Of a DNA stretch of 64,000 bases, positions 9,504 to 17,868 are shown one piece after another. Origin of the DNA: Pseudomonas bubulae (GTDB lineage: Bacteria; Pseudomonadota; Gammaproteobacteria; Pseudomonadales; Pseudomonadaceae); NCBI RefSeq assembly GCF_037023725.1, contig NZ_CP146077.1:1587001-1651000 (forward strand). The letters are read 5' to 3'. The notes below the pieces were generated by a model. The model was not told where the DNA came from and searched no databases. It saw only the letters and a list, made by a program, of their open reading frames with translations. The translations under genes were made by a program, and so were the position numbers. How positions within the stretch are numbered: the first letter of the stretch is position 1; the number at the start of each line of letters is the position of its first letter.

Positions 9504-11099
9504 CTACTTCACCTGGGTTGTGGCGAAGTTGTTGTTGGTCAGGGGGCTAAGGGTATAGCCCTCGACGTTTTTGCGCATCGCCGTGAACAGCATAGGATGG
9601 GTTACGTTGATCCAGGGTTGGTCCTGATTAAAAATCATCTGTGCCTGTTGATAGAACTCGGCCCGTTGCGAGGGTTCAGTGATACCACGGGCTTTGGTGA
9701 TCAGGCTTTCGAAGTCCTTGTTGCACCAGCGGGCGTAGTTCTCGCCGTTTTTGGCCGCCTCGCAGCTAAGCAGCGGGGTCAGGAAGTTATCCGGGTCGCC
9801 GTTATCGCCGCCCCAACCGGTCGACACCAGATCATGTTCGCCATTTTTGGCGCGTTTGAGCATTTCGCCCCATTCCATGACCCGGATATCCAGCTTGAGG
9901 CCGATTTGTGCCAGGTCGGACTGCAGCAACTGCGCACCCAGCATCGGGTTGGGGTTGGTCGGGCCGCCGCCGTTGCGGGTGAAGAGGGTCAGTACCGTGC
10001 CTTCAGGTACCCCGGCTTCCTTGAGCAAGGCCCGGGCCTTGTCCAGGTCGCGGGGCGGCCGCTGGATGCTGGTGTTGTAGCCCAGCATGGTCGGCGGGTA
10101 AGGGTTGACGGCCAGCAGTGCGTTGCCTTCGCCGTGGACGGAGTTCAGATAGGTCTGCTTGTCGAAGGCCATGTCGATGGCTTTGCGTACGCGCACATCG
10201 CTCAGGTACTTGTGACTGGTATTCATGGCGATATAGCTGGTCATCAGGGCGGCCAGCTCATCGACCTTGAGGTTGGGGTCCTTGCGGATGTTCTTGACCT
10301 CATCAGGCTTGGGGTACAGCGCGATCTGGCATTCGTTGGCCTTGAGCTTTTGCAGGCGCACGTTGCTGTCGGTGGCGATGGCGAAGATCAGCGCATCACT
10401 GGGCGGTTTGCCACGGAAGTAGTCCGGGTTGGCCTTGAAGCGTACCTGGGCATCCTTGTTGTAGCGCACGAAGATAAACGGGCCGGTGCCGATCGGCTTG
10501 GCATTGAGGTCGGCGGTTTTGCCGGACTTGAGCAACTGGTCGGCGTATTCGGCGGAGTAGATGGAATTGAACGGCATGGCCACGTCGCGCAGAAACGGCG
10601 CTTCAGGGTGGTTGAGAGTGATTTTTACCGTCAGGTCGTCAACTTTCTCGACGCTCTTGAGCAGGTCCTTGAAACCCATGCTTTCAAAGTAGGGGTAACC
10701 GACCAGCGACAGTTTGTGCCACGGGTGATTCGGGTCCAGCTGGCGCTGAAAACTCCAGACCACGTCATCGGCGTTCAGGGTTCGGGTCGGTTTGAAATAA
10801 TCAGTGGTGTGAAACTTTACGTCGGGACGCAGGTGAAATGTGTATTCAAGCCCGTCCGGGCTGATGTCCCAGCGCTCGGCCAGGGCGGGCTCCACATCCG
10901 TGGTACCGGGGGCAAAGTCGACCAGGCGGTTGAGTATGGTCTCGGCCGAAGCATCGGCAGTCACGGCGGTGGTGAACTGAACGATGTCGAACCCTTCAGG
11001 GCTGGCTTCAGTGCAGACCACCAGGGTTTTCGCGCTGACACTCACAGTGGTGCAGAGCAGTGCCGCGGCCAGGGCAGTGCGTAGTGGGAATCTTTTCAT
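9504..11099 (-). CDS. dppA: DppA-type periplasmic peptide-binding protein (adjacent to dppB)
   Basis: This 531-residue binding protein (SBP family 5) has a signal peptide ending near VSA-KTL and the family segment VVCTEASPEGFD. The mature part carries KPIGTGPFIFVRY and WGGDNGDPDNF, typical of DppA. It binds di- or tripeptides and hands them to DppBCDF. It is one of three such proteins in this locus; this copy lies directly before dppB, as does the PA4502 gene in P. aeruginosa (recalled). It is less like the other two copies than they are like each other, for example CTEASPEGFDIVQF against CSEGSPAGFD. Confidence 0.93.
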   Translation of the reverse strand: MKRFPLRTALAAALLCTTVSVSAKTLVVCTEASPEGFDIVQFTTAVTADASAETILNRLVDFAPGTTDVEPALAERWDISPDGLEYTFHLRPDVKFHTTDYFKPTRTLNADDVVWSFQRQLDPNHPWHKLSLVGYPYFESMGFKDLLKSVEKVDDLTVKITLNHPEAPFLRDVAMPFNSIYSAEYADQLLKSGKTADLNAKPIGTGPFIFVRYNKDAQVRFKANPDYFRGKPPSDALIFAIATDSNVRLQKLKANECQIALYPKPDEVKNIRKDPNLKVDELAALMTSYIAMNTSHKYLSDVRVRKAIDMAFDKQTYLNSVHGEGNALLAVNPYPPTMLGYNTSIQRPPRDLDKARALLKEAGVPEGTVLTLFTRNGGGPTNPNPMLGAQLLQSDLAQIGLKLDIRVMEWGEMLKRAKNGEHDLVSTGWGGDNGDPDNFLTPLLSCEAAKNGENYARWCNKDFESLITKARGITEPSQRAEFYQQAQMIFNQDQPWINVTHPMLFTAMRKNVEGYTLSPLTNNNFATTQVK

Positions 11100-11187
11100 T
11101 GCAACCCTCTCCAGAGTCGGGTGAGCCAGCGTAACGGCTGCGGCTGATTCGTCGAATCAGCCGCAGCCTTCGGGTTTGAGCAGTTTT

Positions 11188-12552
11188 TTACAGAATGTTG
11201 AACGGAATGGTGGTCACCAGGCGGAATTCGTTGATGTTGCCGTCAGACTGGTTTTTGCTGGCGCGGTGCGTGGTGTACGTCGCGCGAATCGCGGTGGCTT
11301 TCAGCGGGCCACTTTGGATTGCATAGGACGTGCCAACGCTGTACTCGTAATGGGTTTCGCCGTCCATGTTCTTCACGTCGTAGGCGGTGCCGGTGTACTT
11401 GGTGCCGTCGATATCCCAGCCGCGGGCGTGGTAGGCGTTGAACTTGAGGCCCGGAATGCCGTACTGCGCCATATTGATGCTGTAGGCCAGTTGCAGGGAT
11501 TTCTCGTTCGGGCCGTTGAAGTCCGAGAGCAGGGAGTTGGCCAGGTAGATGCCGTTGGTTTCGTGCAGGTAGTCGAAGTACTCGTCGCCGACGATCTGCT
11601 GGAACGACAGGCTCAGGGTGTGGGCCTGGTGGGTCAGGGCGAAGGCCAGGCTGTAGGCGTCGTTGTTGATGTTGCCCAGGGCCTTGCTGCCGGTATCCAG
11701 GGTCTTGTAGTAGTTGAAGTTGGTATTCAGGCCCAGGGTGGCGTTGTCGCCCATGTCGTGTACGGCGCCGAAGTAGTACTGGTTCCAGAAGTCTTCAACG
11801 TGGGTCGCGTACAGCGTGGTCTTCAGGCTCTTGAACGGCTGGTAATTGAGGCCGGCGACGCTGGCGCGATCGGTTTCAACCCCGGTTGCGCCGTATTCGC
11901 TGCGGAACTTGCTCAGGCTCGACTCGGTTCGCGGGGACACGCGGTCAAAGGAGCCGGCATCGAACGACAGGTTGTTGAACTCTTCACTGTGCAGGCCCAC
12001 CCCTTGAAAGCTGGAAGGCAGTGCGCGGTTACCGATCACGTCGATGGTCGGGCTGCTGAAGTTCTGTCGGCCTACGGTCAGCGTGGTGTTGGAGATGCGG
12101 GCGCTGAGGTTGGCCAGGCCCAGCTTGCTCCACTGGCCGACGGCGTCGCCGTCACTGTGGGTCAGGGTGCGGTTGTTTGGCCCGGCGATGTCCTTGGCGT
12201 CGCGGTCCAGGGCAATGGCGTTGTAAGCCGCGACCTGGGTGCTGAAGCCTACGGTGCCTTCGGTGAAGCCCGACTTGTAGTCGAGGATGGTGCCCTGTAC
12301 CCAGTTGATCCGGCGCGGGGTGGATTCACGGGTGCCGTGGTTGTTGTAGCTGAAACGGTCATCGCGACGCTTGAGCTCGTTGGCGTACCAGTTGCGGGTA
12401 GTGCCGCCCAGGGTCTGGTCTTCGACAAAGCCCTTGGTCTCGCTTTGAGCGCTGCTGGCTTTGAGTTCGGTCGGCATGAATTCATCGGCATTGGCCATCG
12501 CAGTGATGCTGCTGATGGACAAGGCCAATAACGCGCGGCTGGTGAGTTTCAT
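11188..12552 (-). CDS. opdP: OprD-family outer-membrane porin, OpdP-like (peptide uptake)
   Basis: This 454-residue protein has a signal peptide (MKLTSRALLALSISS..., cleavage near ANA-DEF) and an OprD-type barrel. Features are the early GFVEDQTLGGTTRNWYANEL segment and the C-terminal strand ending FRLVTTIPFNIL with a hydrophobic last residue. OprD-family porins admit basic amino acids, peptides and carboxylates. The position between peptide-binding protein genes of a dpp locus matches P. aeruginosa OpdP, known for di/tripeptide uptake, so OpdP is the likely identity. It would supply peptides from outside to the periplasmic DppA proteins. Confidence 0.88.
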   Translation of the reverse strand: MKLTSRALLALSISSITAMANADEFMPTELKASSAQSETKGFVEDQTLGGTTRNWYANELKRRDDRFSYNNHGTRESTPRRINWVQGTILDYKSGFTEGTVGFSTQVAAYNAIALDRDAKDIAGPNNRTLTHSDGDAVGQWSKLGLANLSARISNTTLTVGRQNFSSPTIDVIGNRALPSSFQGVGLHSEEFNNLSFDAGSFDRVSPRTESSLSKFRSEYGATGVETDRASVAGLNYQPFKSLKTTLYATHVEDFWNQYYFGAVHDMGDNATLGLNTNFNYYKTLDTGSKALGNINNDAYSLAFALTHQAHTLSLSFQQIVGDEYFDYLHETNGIYLANSLLSDFNGPNEKSLQLAYSINMAQYGIPGLKFNAYHARGWDIDGTKYTGTAYDVKNMDGETHYEYSVGTSYAIQSGPLKATAIRATYTTHRASKNQSDGNINEFRLVTTIPFNIL

Positions 12553-12729
12553 GGTTGAGGCTCCTCTTTGGTTTCTTCTTTTTATGGCCGGTCTTTTTTT
12601 GTGATGACTCGGCTGTTGTGAAACGATTTAAAGCATTGCAAACGTTTGCCTGGTGCAGATTTGGCGAAGTTTTAGCGGGCCATGGGTTAAGTGACCTGCT
12701 GAAAGAGCGGTGTTGTTAGTGATCTCTGT

Positions 12730-12810
12730 TGTGGGAGCGAGCCTGCTCGCGAAGGTCGTTGGCGATACCGCGCTGCTCTTGAGGACTTCGCGAGCAGGCT
12801 CGCTCCCACA
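12730..12810. repeat. REP doublet (GTGGGAGCGAGCCTGCTCGCGAA family)
   Basis: Two inverted copies of TGTGGGAGCGAGCCTGCTCG (+CGAA) flank a 33-bp spacer. The arrangement is a REPIN-like pair. The same palindrome recurs at 22470 and 26216. It lies between opdP and the next binding-protein gene. Confidence 0.92.
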
Positions 12811-12833
12811 GTGGCACTGCTCTATAGGAGTAC

Positions 12834-14432
12834 TCAGTCCTTGAGGCTGACACCTGAGAAGGCGTTACGGCCAAAGGGGCTGACCGTGAACCCTTCAACT
12901 TTGGCGCTCAGCGGCTGGTTGACCGTGGAGTGCGCAATGGGGGTGATCGGCACCTGTTGCTTGAGCAACTGCTGGGCCTGTTTATAGAGCACTGTGCGCT
13001 GATCGCGATCGGTCACGACCTTGGCATTCTTGACCAGGGTGTCGTACTCCTTGTTGCACCACATGGAGTAGTTGTTGCCACCGATTGCGTCGCAGCTGTA
13101 GAGGGTGCCGAGCCAGTTGTCCGGGTCACCGTTGTCGCCGGTCCAGCCGATCAGGCTGATGTCGTGTTCGCCATTTTTGGTGCGTTTGATGTACTCGCCC
13201 CATTCATAGCTGACGATCTTGACCTTGAGGCCGATTTTTGCCCAGTCCGACTGCAGCATTTCGGCCATCAGCTTGGCGTTCGGGTTGTAGGGGCGCTGTA
13301 CGGGCATGGCCCACAGGGTTATTTCGGTGCCGTCCTTGACCCCAGCGGCTTTGAGCAGCTCTTTGGCTTTTTCCGGGTTGTAGGGGGCGTCGGTAATGGT
13401 TTCGTCGTAGGACCATTGCGTTGGCGGCATGGCGTTGACGGCTTTTTGGCCTGCGCCCTGATACACCGCCTTGAGGATCTCGTCCTTGTTGACCGCCATG
13501 TCCAGGGCCTGGCGCACCTGCAACTGGTCGAACGGTTTGTGCTGCACGTTGTAGGCAATGTAACCGAGGTTGAAGCCGGGCTTTTCAATCACCTGCAGCT
13601 TCGGATCGGCCTTGAGGCCGGCAACGTCGGCCGGGCGCGGGTTGAGCGAGACCTGGCATTCGTTTTTACGCAGCTTTTGCATGCGCGCCGAGGCATCGAC
13701 GCTGATCGAGAAAATCAGGTTGTCGAGCTTGACCTGGCTGGGGGCCCAATAGTCCTTGTTGGCGGCGTAGCGGATGTTCGAGTCTTTCTGATAACGCTGG
13801 AACACATACGGGCCGGTGCCGACAGGCTTCTGGTTGATATCGCTGGGCTTGCCGCTCTTGAGCAACTGGTCGGCGTATTCGGCCGACAGGATGGCGGCAA
13901 AGCTCATGGCCAGGTTTTGAATAAAAGCGGCGTCTACCGAGTTGAGTTTCATGACCACGGTCATGGGACCGGTTTTTTCGACGCTGGCGATGTTCTTGTC
14001 CAGGCTCATGCCGTTGAAGTACGGGAACTCGGTGGGGTAGGCCTTGCGGAAGGGATGGTCCGGGTTGAGCATGCGGTTGAACGTAAAGAGCACGTCATCG
14101 GCATCGAAGTTGCGGGTCGGGGTGAACCATTTGGTGGTGTGGAACTTGACCCCGTCACGCAGGTGGAACGTCCACGTCAGGCCGTCTTCGGAAACATCCC
14201 AGCTCGTTGCCAGGGCCGGAACGGCTGCGGTGCCACCTTTTTCAAATTCAGCGAGGCGGTTGTAAATGGGCTCGGCCGCGTCGTTGTCGGTGGCGGTGGT
14301 GTACTGCGCGGTGTCAAAACCGGCCGGGCTGCCTTCGGAACAAAACACCAGGCTGTTGGCTGCGTTTGCGAGTGGGCTGCCGGCAAGTACGCCGGCGCCG
14401 ATCAATACTGATAAAACCAGAGGGTTGCGCAT
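12834..14432 (-). CDS. DppA-type periplasmic peptide-binding protein (second copy)
   Basis: This 532-residue SBP family 5 protein has a signal peptide with cleavage near ANA-ANS. Conserved segments are LVFCSEGSPAGFDTAQYTTA, QKPVGTGPYVFQRYQKDS and WTGDNGDPDNWLGTLYSCD. It is closely similar along its full length to the 541-residue copy at 14730, which suggests tandem duplication. It lies upstream of opdP. In P. aeruginosa the several DppA paralogues of this locus differ in peptide preference, so redundancy need not mean the same ligand. Confidence 0.92.
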   Translation of the reverse strand: MRNPLVLSVLIGAGVLAGSPLANAANSLVFCSEGSPAGFDTAQYTTATDNDAAEPIYNRLAEFEKGGTAAVPALATSWDVSEDGLTWTFHLRDGVKFHTTKWFTPTRNFDADDVLFTFNRMLNPDHPFRKAYPTEFPYFNGMSLDKNIASVEKTGPMTVVMKLNSVDAAFIQNLAMSFAAILSAEYADQLLKSGKPSDINQKPVGTGPYVFQRYQKDSNIRYAANKDYWAPSQVKLDNLIFSISVDASARMQKLRKNECQVSLNPRPADVAGLKADPKLQVIEKPGFNLGYIAYNVQHKPFDQLQVRQALDMAVNKDEILKAVYQGAGQKAVNAMPPTQWSYDETITDAPYNPEKAKELLKAAGVKDGTEITLWAMPVQRPYNPNAKLMAEMLQSDWAKIGLKVKIVSYEWGEYIKRTKNGEHDISLIGWTGDNGDPDNWLGTLYSCDAIGGNNYSMWCNKEYDTLVKNAKVVTDRDQRTVLYKQAQQLLKQQVPITPIAHSTVNQPLSAKVEGFTVSPFGRNAFSGVSLKD

Positions 14433-14729
14433 GGCGTTCCCTATCCTTTTTTTATTTTTGAGTCCTGAGCGCGCCTTGATCGAAGGCGTACGGTTCAGGG
14501 CGTCGATGCCATCAACTACTGCGCCTCACCCGCTGCAATAGACTGCCCTTGGCCGAAGTTAAGCAGCCGGCGCTCAGCAGTAAATACATGGGATCTGACA
14601 ATCTTGTAGGAATCGTCTTGGCTTCCTATAGCCTCTGATGTAGTCAGATATGGCTTTAGGCTGTAGGTGATTTCCACCGTCCTGGTAGATAAGTGAATGC
14701 AGCCTTGTAGCCGCATTCACCGGTCCTTG

Positions 14730-16355
14730 TTATTTGCCGACGCTGACCCCGTAGAAGGAGTTCAGGCCAAACGGGCTGATCTTGAAATCTTCTACGTTTT
14801 TGCGCATCGGTTGATACACCGTCGAGTGTGCGATAGGTGTCATCGGAATCTGGCTTTTGAGTCGTTGCTGCGCCTGTTGGTACAGTTTTGTGCGCTCTGC
14901 AATATCGGTGGTGGCCTTGGCGGCTTTGACCAGTTTGTCGAACTCCGGGTCGCACCATTTGGAGAAGTTGTTGCCTTCCAGCGAGTCGCAGCCAAACAGG
15001 GTGCCGAGCCAGTTGTCCGGGTCACCGTTGTCGCCGCTCCAGCCAATCAGCATCGCGCCGTTCTCGCCGCCTTTGGAGCGCTTGATGTACTCGCCCCATT
15101 CGTAGCTGGTGATCTTGGCCTTGATGCCGATCTTGCTCCAGTCCGACTGCAGCATTTCAGCCATCAACTTGGCATTGGGGTTATACGGGCGTTGCACCGG
15201 CATGGCCCACAGCACGATCTCGGTGCCTTCCTTGACGCCTGCTTCCTTGAGCAGTTGTTTGGCTTTTTCCGGATCGAAAGGTGCGTCCTTGATGCTGGTG
15301 TCATAGGACCATTGGGTCGGTGGCATGGCACCCACCGCCAGTTGGCCTGCACCCTGGTACACCGAGTCGATGATCTGCTGTTTGTTCACCGACATGTCCA
15401 GGGCCTGGCGGACCTTGAGCTGGGACATCGGGTTTGGCTCGTTGCTGCCCTTGATCTTGTCCATCACGTTGTAGGCGATGTAACCGAGGTTGAAGCCCGC
15501 TTGATGGGGCATCTTCAGATTCGGGTCTTCACTCAGGGCCTTGAGGTCGGCCGGACGCGGGAAGAGGGTGACCTGGCACTCGTTCTTCTTGAGCTTCTGG
15601 ACGCGTACCGAGGGGTCGGTGGTGATGGCGAAGATCAGGTTGTCGATCTTGACGTCTTCTGGCTTCCAGTAGTCCTTGTTGCCGGTGTAGCGGATGTTCG
15701 AGTCTTTCTGGTAGCTCTTGAACACAAACGGGCCGGTGCCGATCGGTTTCTGGTTGATGTCGGCAGGCTTGCCTTCCTTGAGCAGTTTGTCGGCGTACTC
15801 GGCGGACTGGATGGATGCAAAGTGCATCGCCATGTTCTGGATAAACGCGGCATCGACCGAGTTCAGGGTGAACTTGACGGTCTTGTCGTCGATTTTTTCC
15901 ACCTTGGCGATGTTTTTATCCATGCCCATGTCGGTGAAATAAGGGAATTCGGTGGGGTAAGCCTTACGGAACGGCATGTCTTTGTCGAGCATGCGGTTGA
16001 ACGTGAAGAGCACGTCGTCGGCGTTGAAATCGCGGGTTGGCTTGAAGTAAGGGGTGGTGTGGAACTTGACGCCATCACGCAGGTGGAAGGTCCATGTCAG
16101 GTTATCTGGCGAGACATCCCAGCTGGTCGCCAGGCCGGGCTCAACCTTGGTGCCGCCACGTTCGAACTGGCTCAGGCGGTTAAAGATGGTCTCGGCCGAC
16201 GCATCAAAGTCAGTACCGGTGGTGTACTGGCCAGGGTCAAAACCTGCCGGGCTGCCTTCAGAGCAAAACACCAGGTTGGAAGCAGCGTGGGCGAAAGGTG
16301 CACTTGCCAACAGGCTGGCGCCTAGTAAAAACGGAATGACCGCGTGTTTGAACAT
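14730..16355 (-). CDS. DppA-type periplasmic peptide-binding protein (first copy of the locus)
   Basis: This 541-residue SBP family 5 protein is the first gene of the peptide locus on the minus strand. The signal peptide cleaves near AHA-ASN. Segments LVFCSEGSPAGFDPGQYTTG, QKPIGTGPFVFKSYQKDS and WSGDNGDPDNWLGTLFGCD mark it as DppA-like. It differs from the second copy by a short insertion around MDKIKGSNEPNPMS. A 297-bp gene-free gap separates it from the second copy, and no strong terminator is seen there. Confidence 0.92.
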   Translation of the reverse strand: MFKHAVIPFLLGASLLASAPFAHAASNLVFCSEGSPAGFDPGQYTTGTDFDASAETIFNRLSQFERGGTKVEPGLATSWDVSPDNLTWTFHLRDGVKFHTTPYFKPTRDFNADDVLFTFNRMLDKDMPFRKAYPTEFPYFTDMGMDKNIAKVEKIDDKTVKFTLNSVDAAFIQNMAMHFASIQSAEYADKLLKEGKPADINQKPIGTGPFVFKSYQKDSNIRYTGNKDYWKPEDVKIDNLIFAITTDPSVRVQKLKKNECQVTLFPRPADLKALSEDPNLKMPHQAGFNLGYIAYNVMDKIKGSNEPNPMSQLKVRQALDMSVNKQQIIDSVYQGAGQLAVGAMPPTQWSYDTSIKDAPFDPEKAKQLLKEAGVKEGTEIVLWAMPVQRPYNPNAKLMAEMLQSDWSKIGIKAKITSYEWGEYIKRSKGGENGAMLIGWSGDNGDPDNWLGTLFGCDSLEGNNFSKWCDPEFDKLVKAAKATTDIAERTKLYQQAQQRLKSQIPMTPIAHSTVYQPMRKNVEDFKISPFGLNSFYGVSVGK

Positions 16356-16717
16356 GGTGGCCTCATGATTTTTGTCATTTTTGGTTTGAGGGCGACCTTA
16401 TGAGTCGACCCGGCGATACTTATGCACAGCCCATACCCAATGCAATATGTGGAAGCAGTTGAAGCTTGAAAAGGTGGGACGATCGTACAGGAATGTCGCT
16501 TTTATATAACTTATGACGCATTTGATCGTTTGCGCATGGCATTTCGACTCATTTGCTTACATCTGCGGGGGGCTTTTGCGACCTTCTTGCACTGTTTTAG
16601 GACAGTGTTGTTACTAATCAATACCCCGGTGCGGGAAACATTGTTGTGAAGGGCAGCGCTGCTGCAGGTAATCACCTTAGAATTCTAGAACGATTGCAGG
16701 CGTTTTCCCGGGGGCAT
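16356..16717. other. Upstream region of the peptide-uptake locus
   Basis: About 360 bp without a credible gene. It should hold the promoter of the first peptide-binding protein gene. It is AT-richer than its surroundings. I find no confident -10/-35 pair and no clear sigma-54 site on the minus strand. Confidence 0.5.
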
Positions 16718-16752
16718 AAAAAAACCCCTGAAACGGTCTGGCTTCAGGGGTT
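16718..16752 (-). terminator. Rho-independent terminator of the SIMPL-domain gene
   Basis: Inverted repeat AACCCCTGAA / TTCAGGGGTT (16723-16732, 16743-16752). Read on the minus strand it is followed by seven T. It lies just downstream of the stop at 16770. Confidence 0.92.
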
Positions 16753-16769
16753 GGCAGGGCGTATCAGGC

Positions 16770-17486
16770 TTACTGCATCTGCACTTCAATCACGCCATCG
16801 GCACTCATGCTGACTTCACTGGTGCCGGCTTCGACTTCCGGGGTAGGCGCCGAGTCCATCGCCGGGACTGCGGCCTTCATCATCATTGCGCTGCGCAGGT
16901 AAGGTTGCGGGTAGCCGTTGGTGTTGAGGTTCAGGTTGACGATCTTGTAACCCTTGCCGCCCAGGGCGTCGGTGGCCAACTGGGCGCGGGCCTTGAACGC
17001 ATTGACAGCGTCCTTGAGCAGCGCGTCTTCGCTGGTTTTGCGCGTGGCATTGGCGACGGTGAACTGCATGCTGCCCATTTTCAGGGTTTGCATCAGATCG
17101 CCGGTGAGCTTGGACAGAGCTGCAAAATCGGTGCTTTCAAGGCGCAGTTCTGCGCGTTCACGCCAACCGGTGATCTTCTGGGTTTTGTTGTCGTAAATCG
17201 GGTAGCTGTTGCGATTGCCCTGGCGCAGGGTGACTTCCTTGACGGATTTGGCCTGGCCGATGGCTTTGTTCATCGACGTAGTGATTTCTGCGGCCAGCTT
17301 GGCGGCGTCGGTATTTTGCGCTTCGGTATAGAGCGTCACGATCATCAAGTCGCGAGGCACTTCCTGGCTGGCTTCGGCACGCAGGGAAATCTGGTTGTAA
17401 TGAATGTCATCTGCCAGGGCCGGCAGGCTGGCAAGTGCGCCGATGCTCAGGGTCAAAAGGGCAGCGGTGCGTTGGAAGTTGGACAT
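16770..17486 (-). CDS. SIMPL (DUF541) domain periplasmic protein
   Basis: This 238-residue protein has a signal peptide (MSNFQRTAALLTLSIGALAS, cleavage near ALA-DDI). The rest is one SIMPL/DUF541 domain, with the typical YNQISLRAEASQEVPRDLM start and a later alternating amphipathic pattern. E. coli YggE of this family has been linked to oxidative stress defence, but the molecular function is unsettled. ATG 17486 follows AAGGAG; the longer frame to 17519 has no ribosome site. It has its own terminator. Confidence 0.85.
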   Translation of the reverse strand: MSNFQRTAALLTLSIGALASLPALADDIHYNQISLRAEASQEVPRDLMIVTLYTEAQNTDAAKLAAEITTSMNKAIGQAKSVKEVTLRQGNRNSYPIYDNKTQKITGWRERAELRLESTDFAALSKLTGDLMQTLKMGSMQFTVANATRKTSEDALLKDAVNAFKARAQLATDALGGKGYKIVNLNLNTNGYPQPYLRSAMMMKAAVPAMDSAPTPEVEAGTSEVSMSADGVIEVQMQ

Positions 17487-17586
17487 GGAAGCTCCTTGAT
17501 TGAGAACAGCAATGGCCATATGACTCTAATCAGTGGCCATCAGTTCGCCCAATTACATTTTCGATACATATGGTCTCCACAGATTG

Positions 17587-17733
17587 CGTAGCAGCTGCCG
17601 AAGGAACGAGGCTGCGTTCGAGCGCGAAGCGGTCGTCAATGCTGAGAACCAGATTTAACTAATAGATCGCAATGTCTGATTTCGCGACTGCTTCGCAGAC
17701 GAACGCAGCCTCGTTCCTTCGGCAGCTGCTACG
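17587..17733. repeat. Large palindromic intergenic repeat (GTAGCAGCTGCCGA family)
   Basis: The left end reads GTAGCAGCTGCCGAAGGAAC and the right end is its inverted copy GTTCCTTCGGCAGCTGCTAC. The inner GAGGCTGCGTTCG / CGAACGCAGCCTC arms also pair. It is the most perfect of the five copies and lies between the SIMPL gene and roxS. Confidence 0.9.
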
Positions 17734-17868
17734 AGGGCGTTTTTTACGCAGGCTTTTAGCCGCATTTTCATAAAAAACACTGTGGCTGTTTGCCGCACTT
17801 TTGCCTGCGGGGCCGCCTGCTTGGTTATACTCCCGGTGATCCGCCTGGAGCGCTCATCAGGAGAGCTC

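Noticed and set aside
14694..14717. Inverted repeat GAATGC..GCATTC downstream of the first DppA-type gene
   Set aside because: Only six base pairs and no T-tract; not enough for a terminator call.
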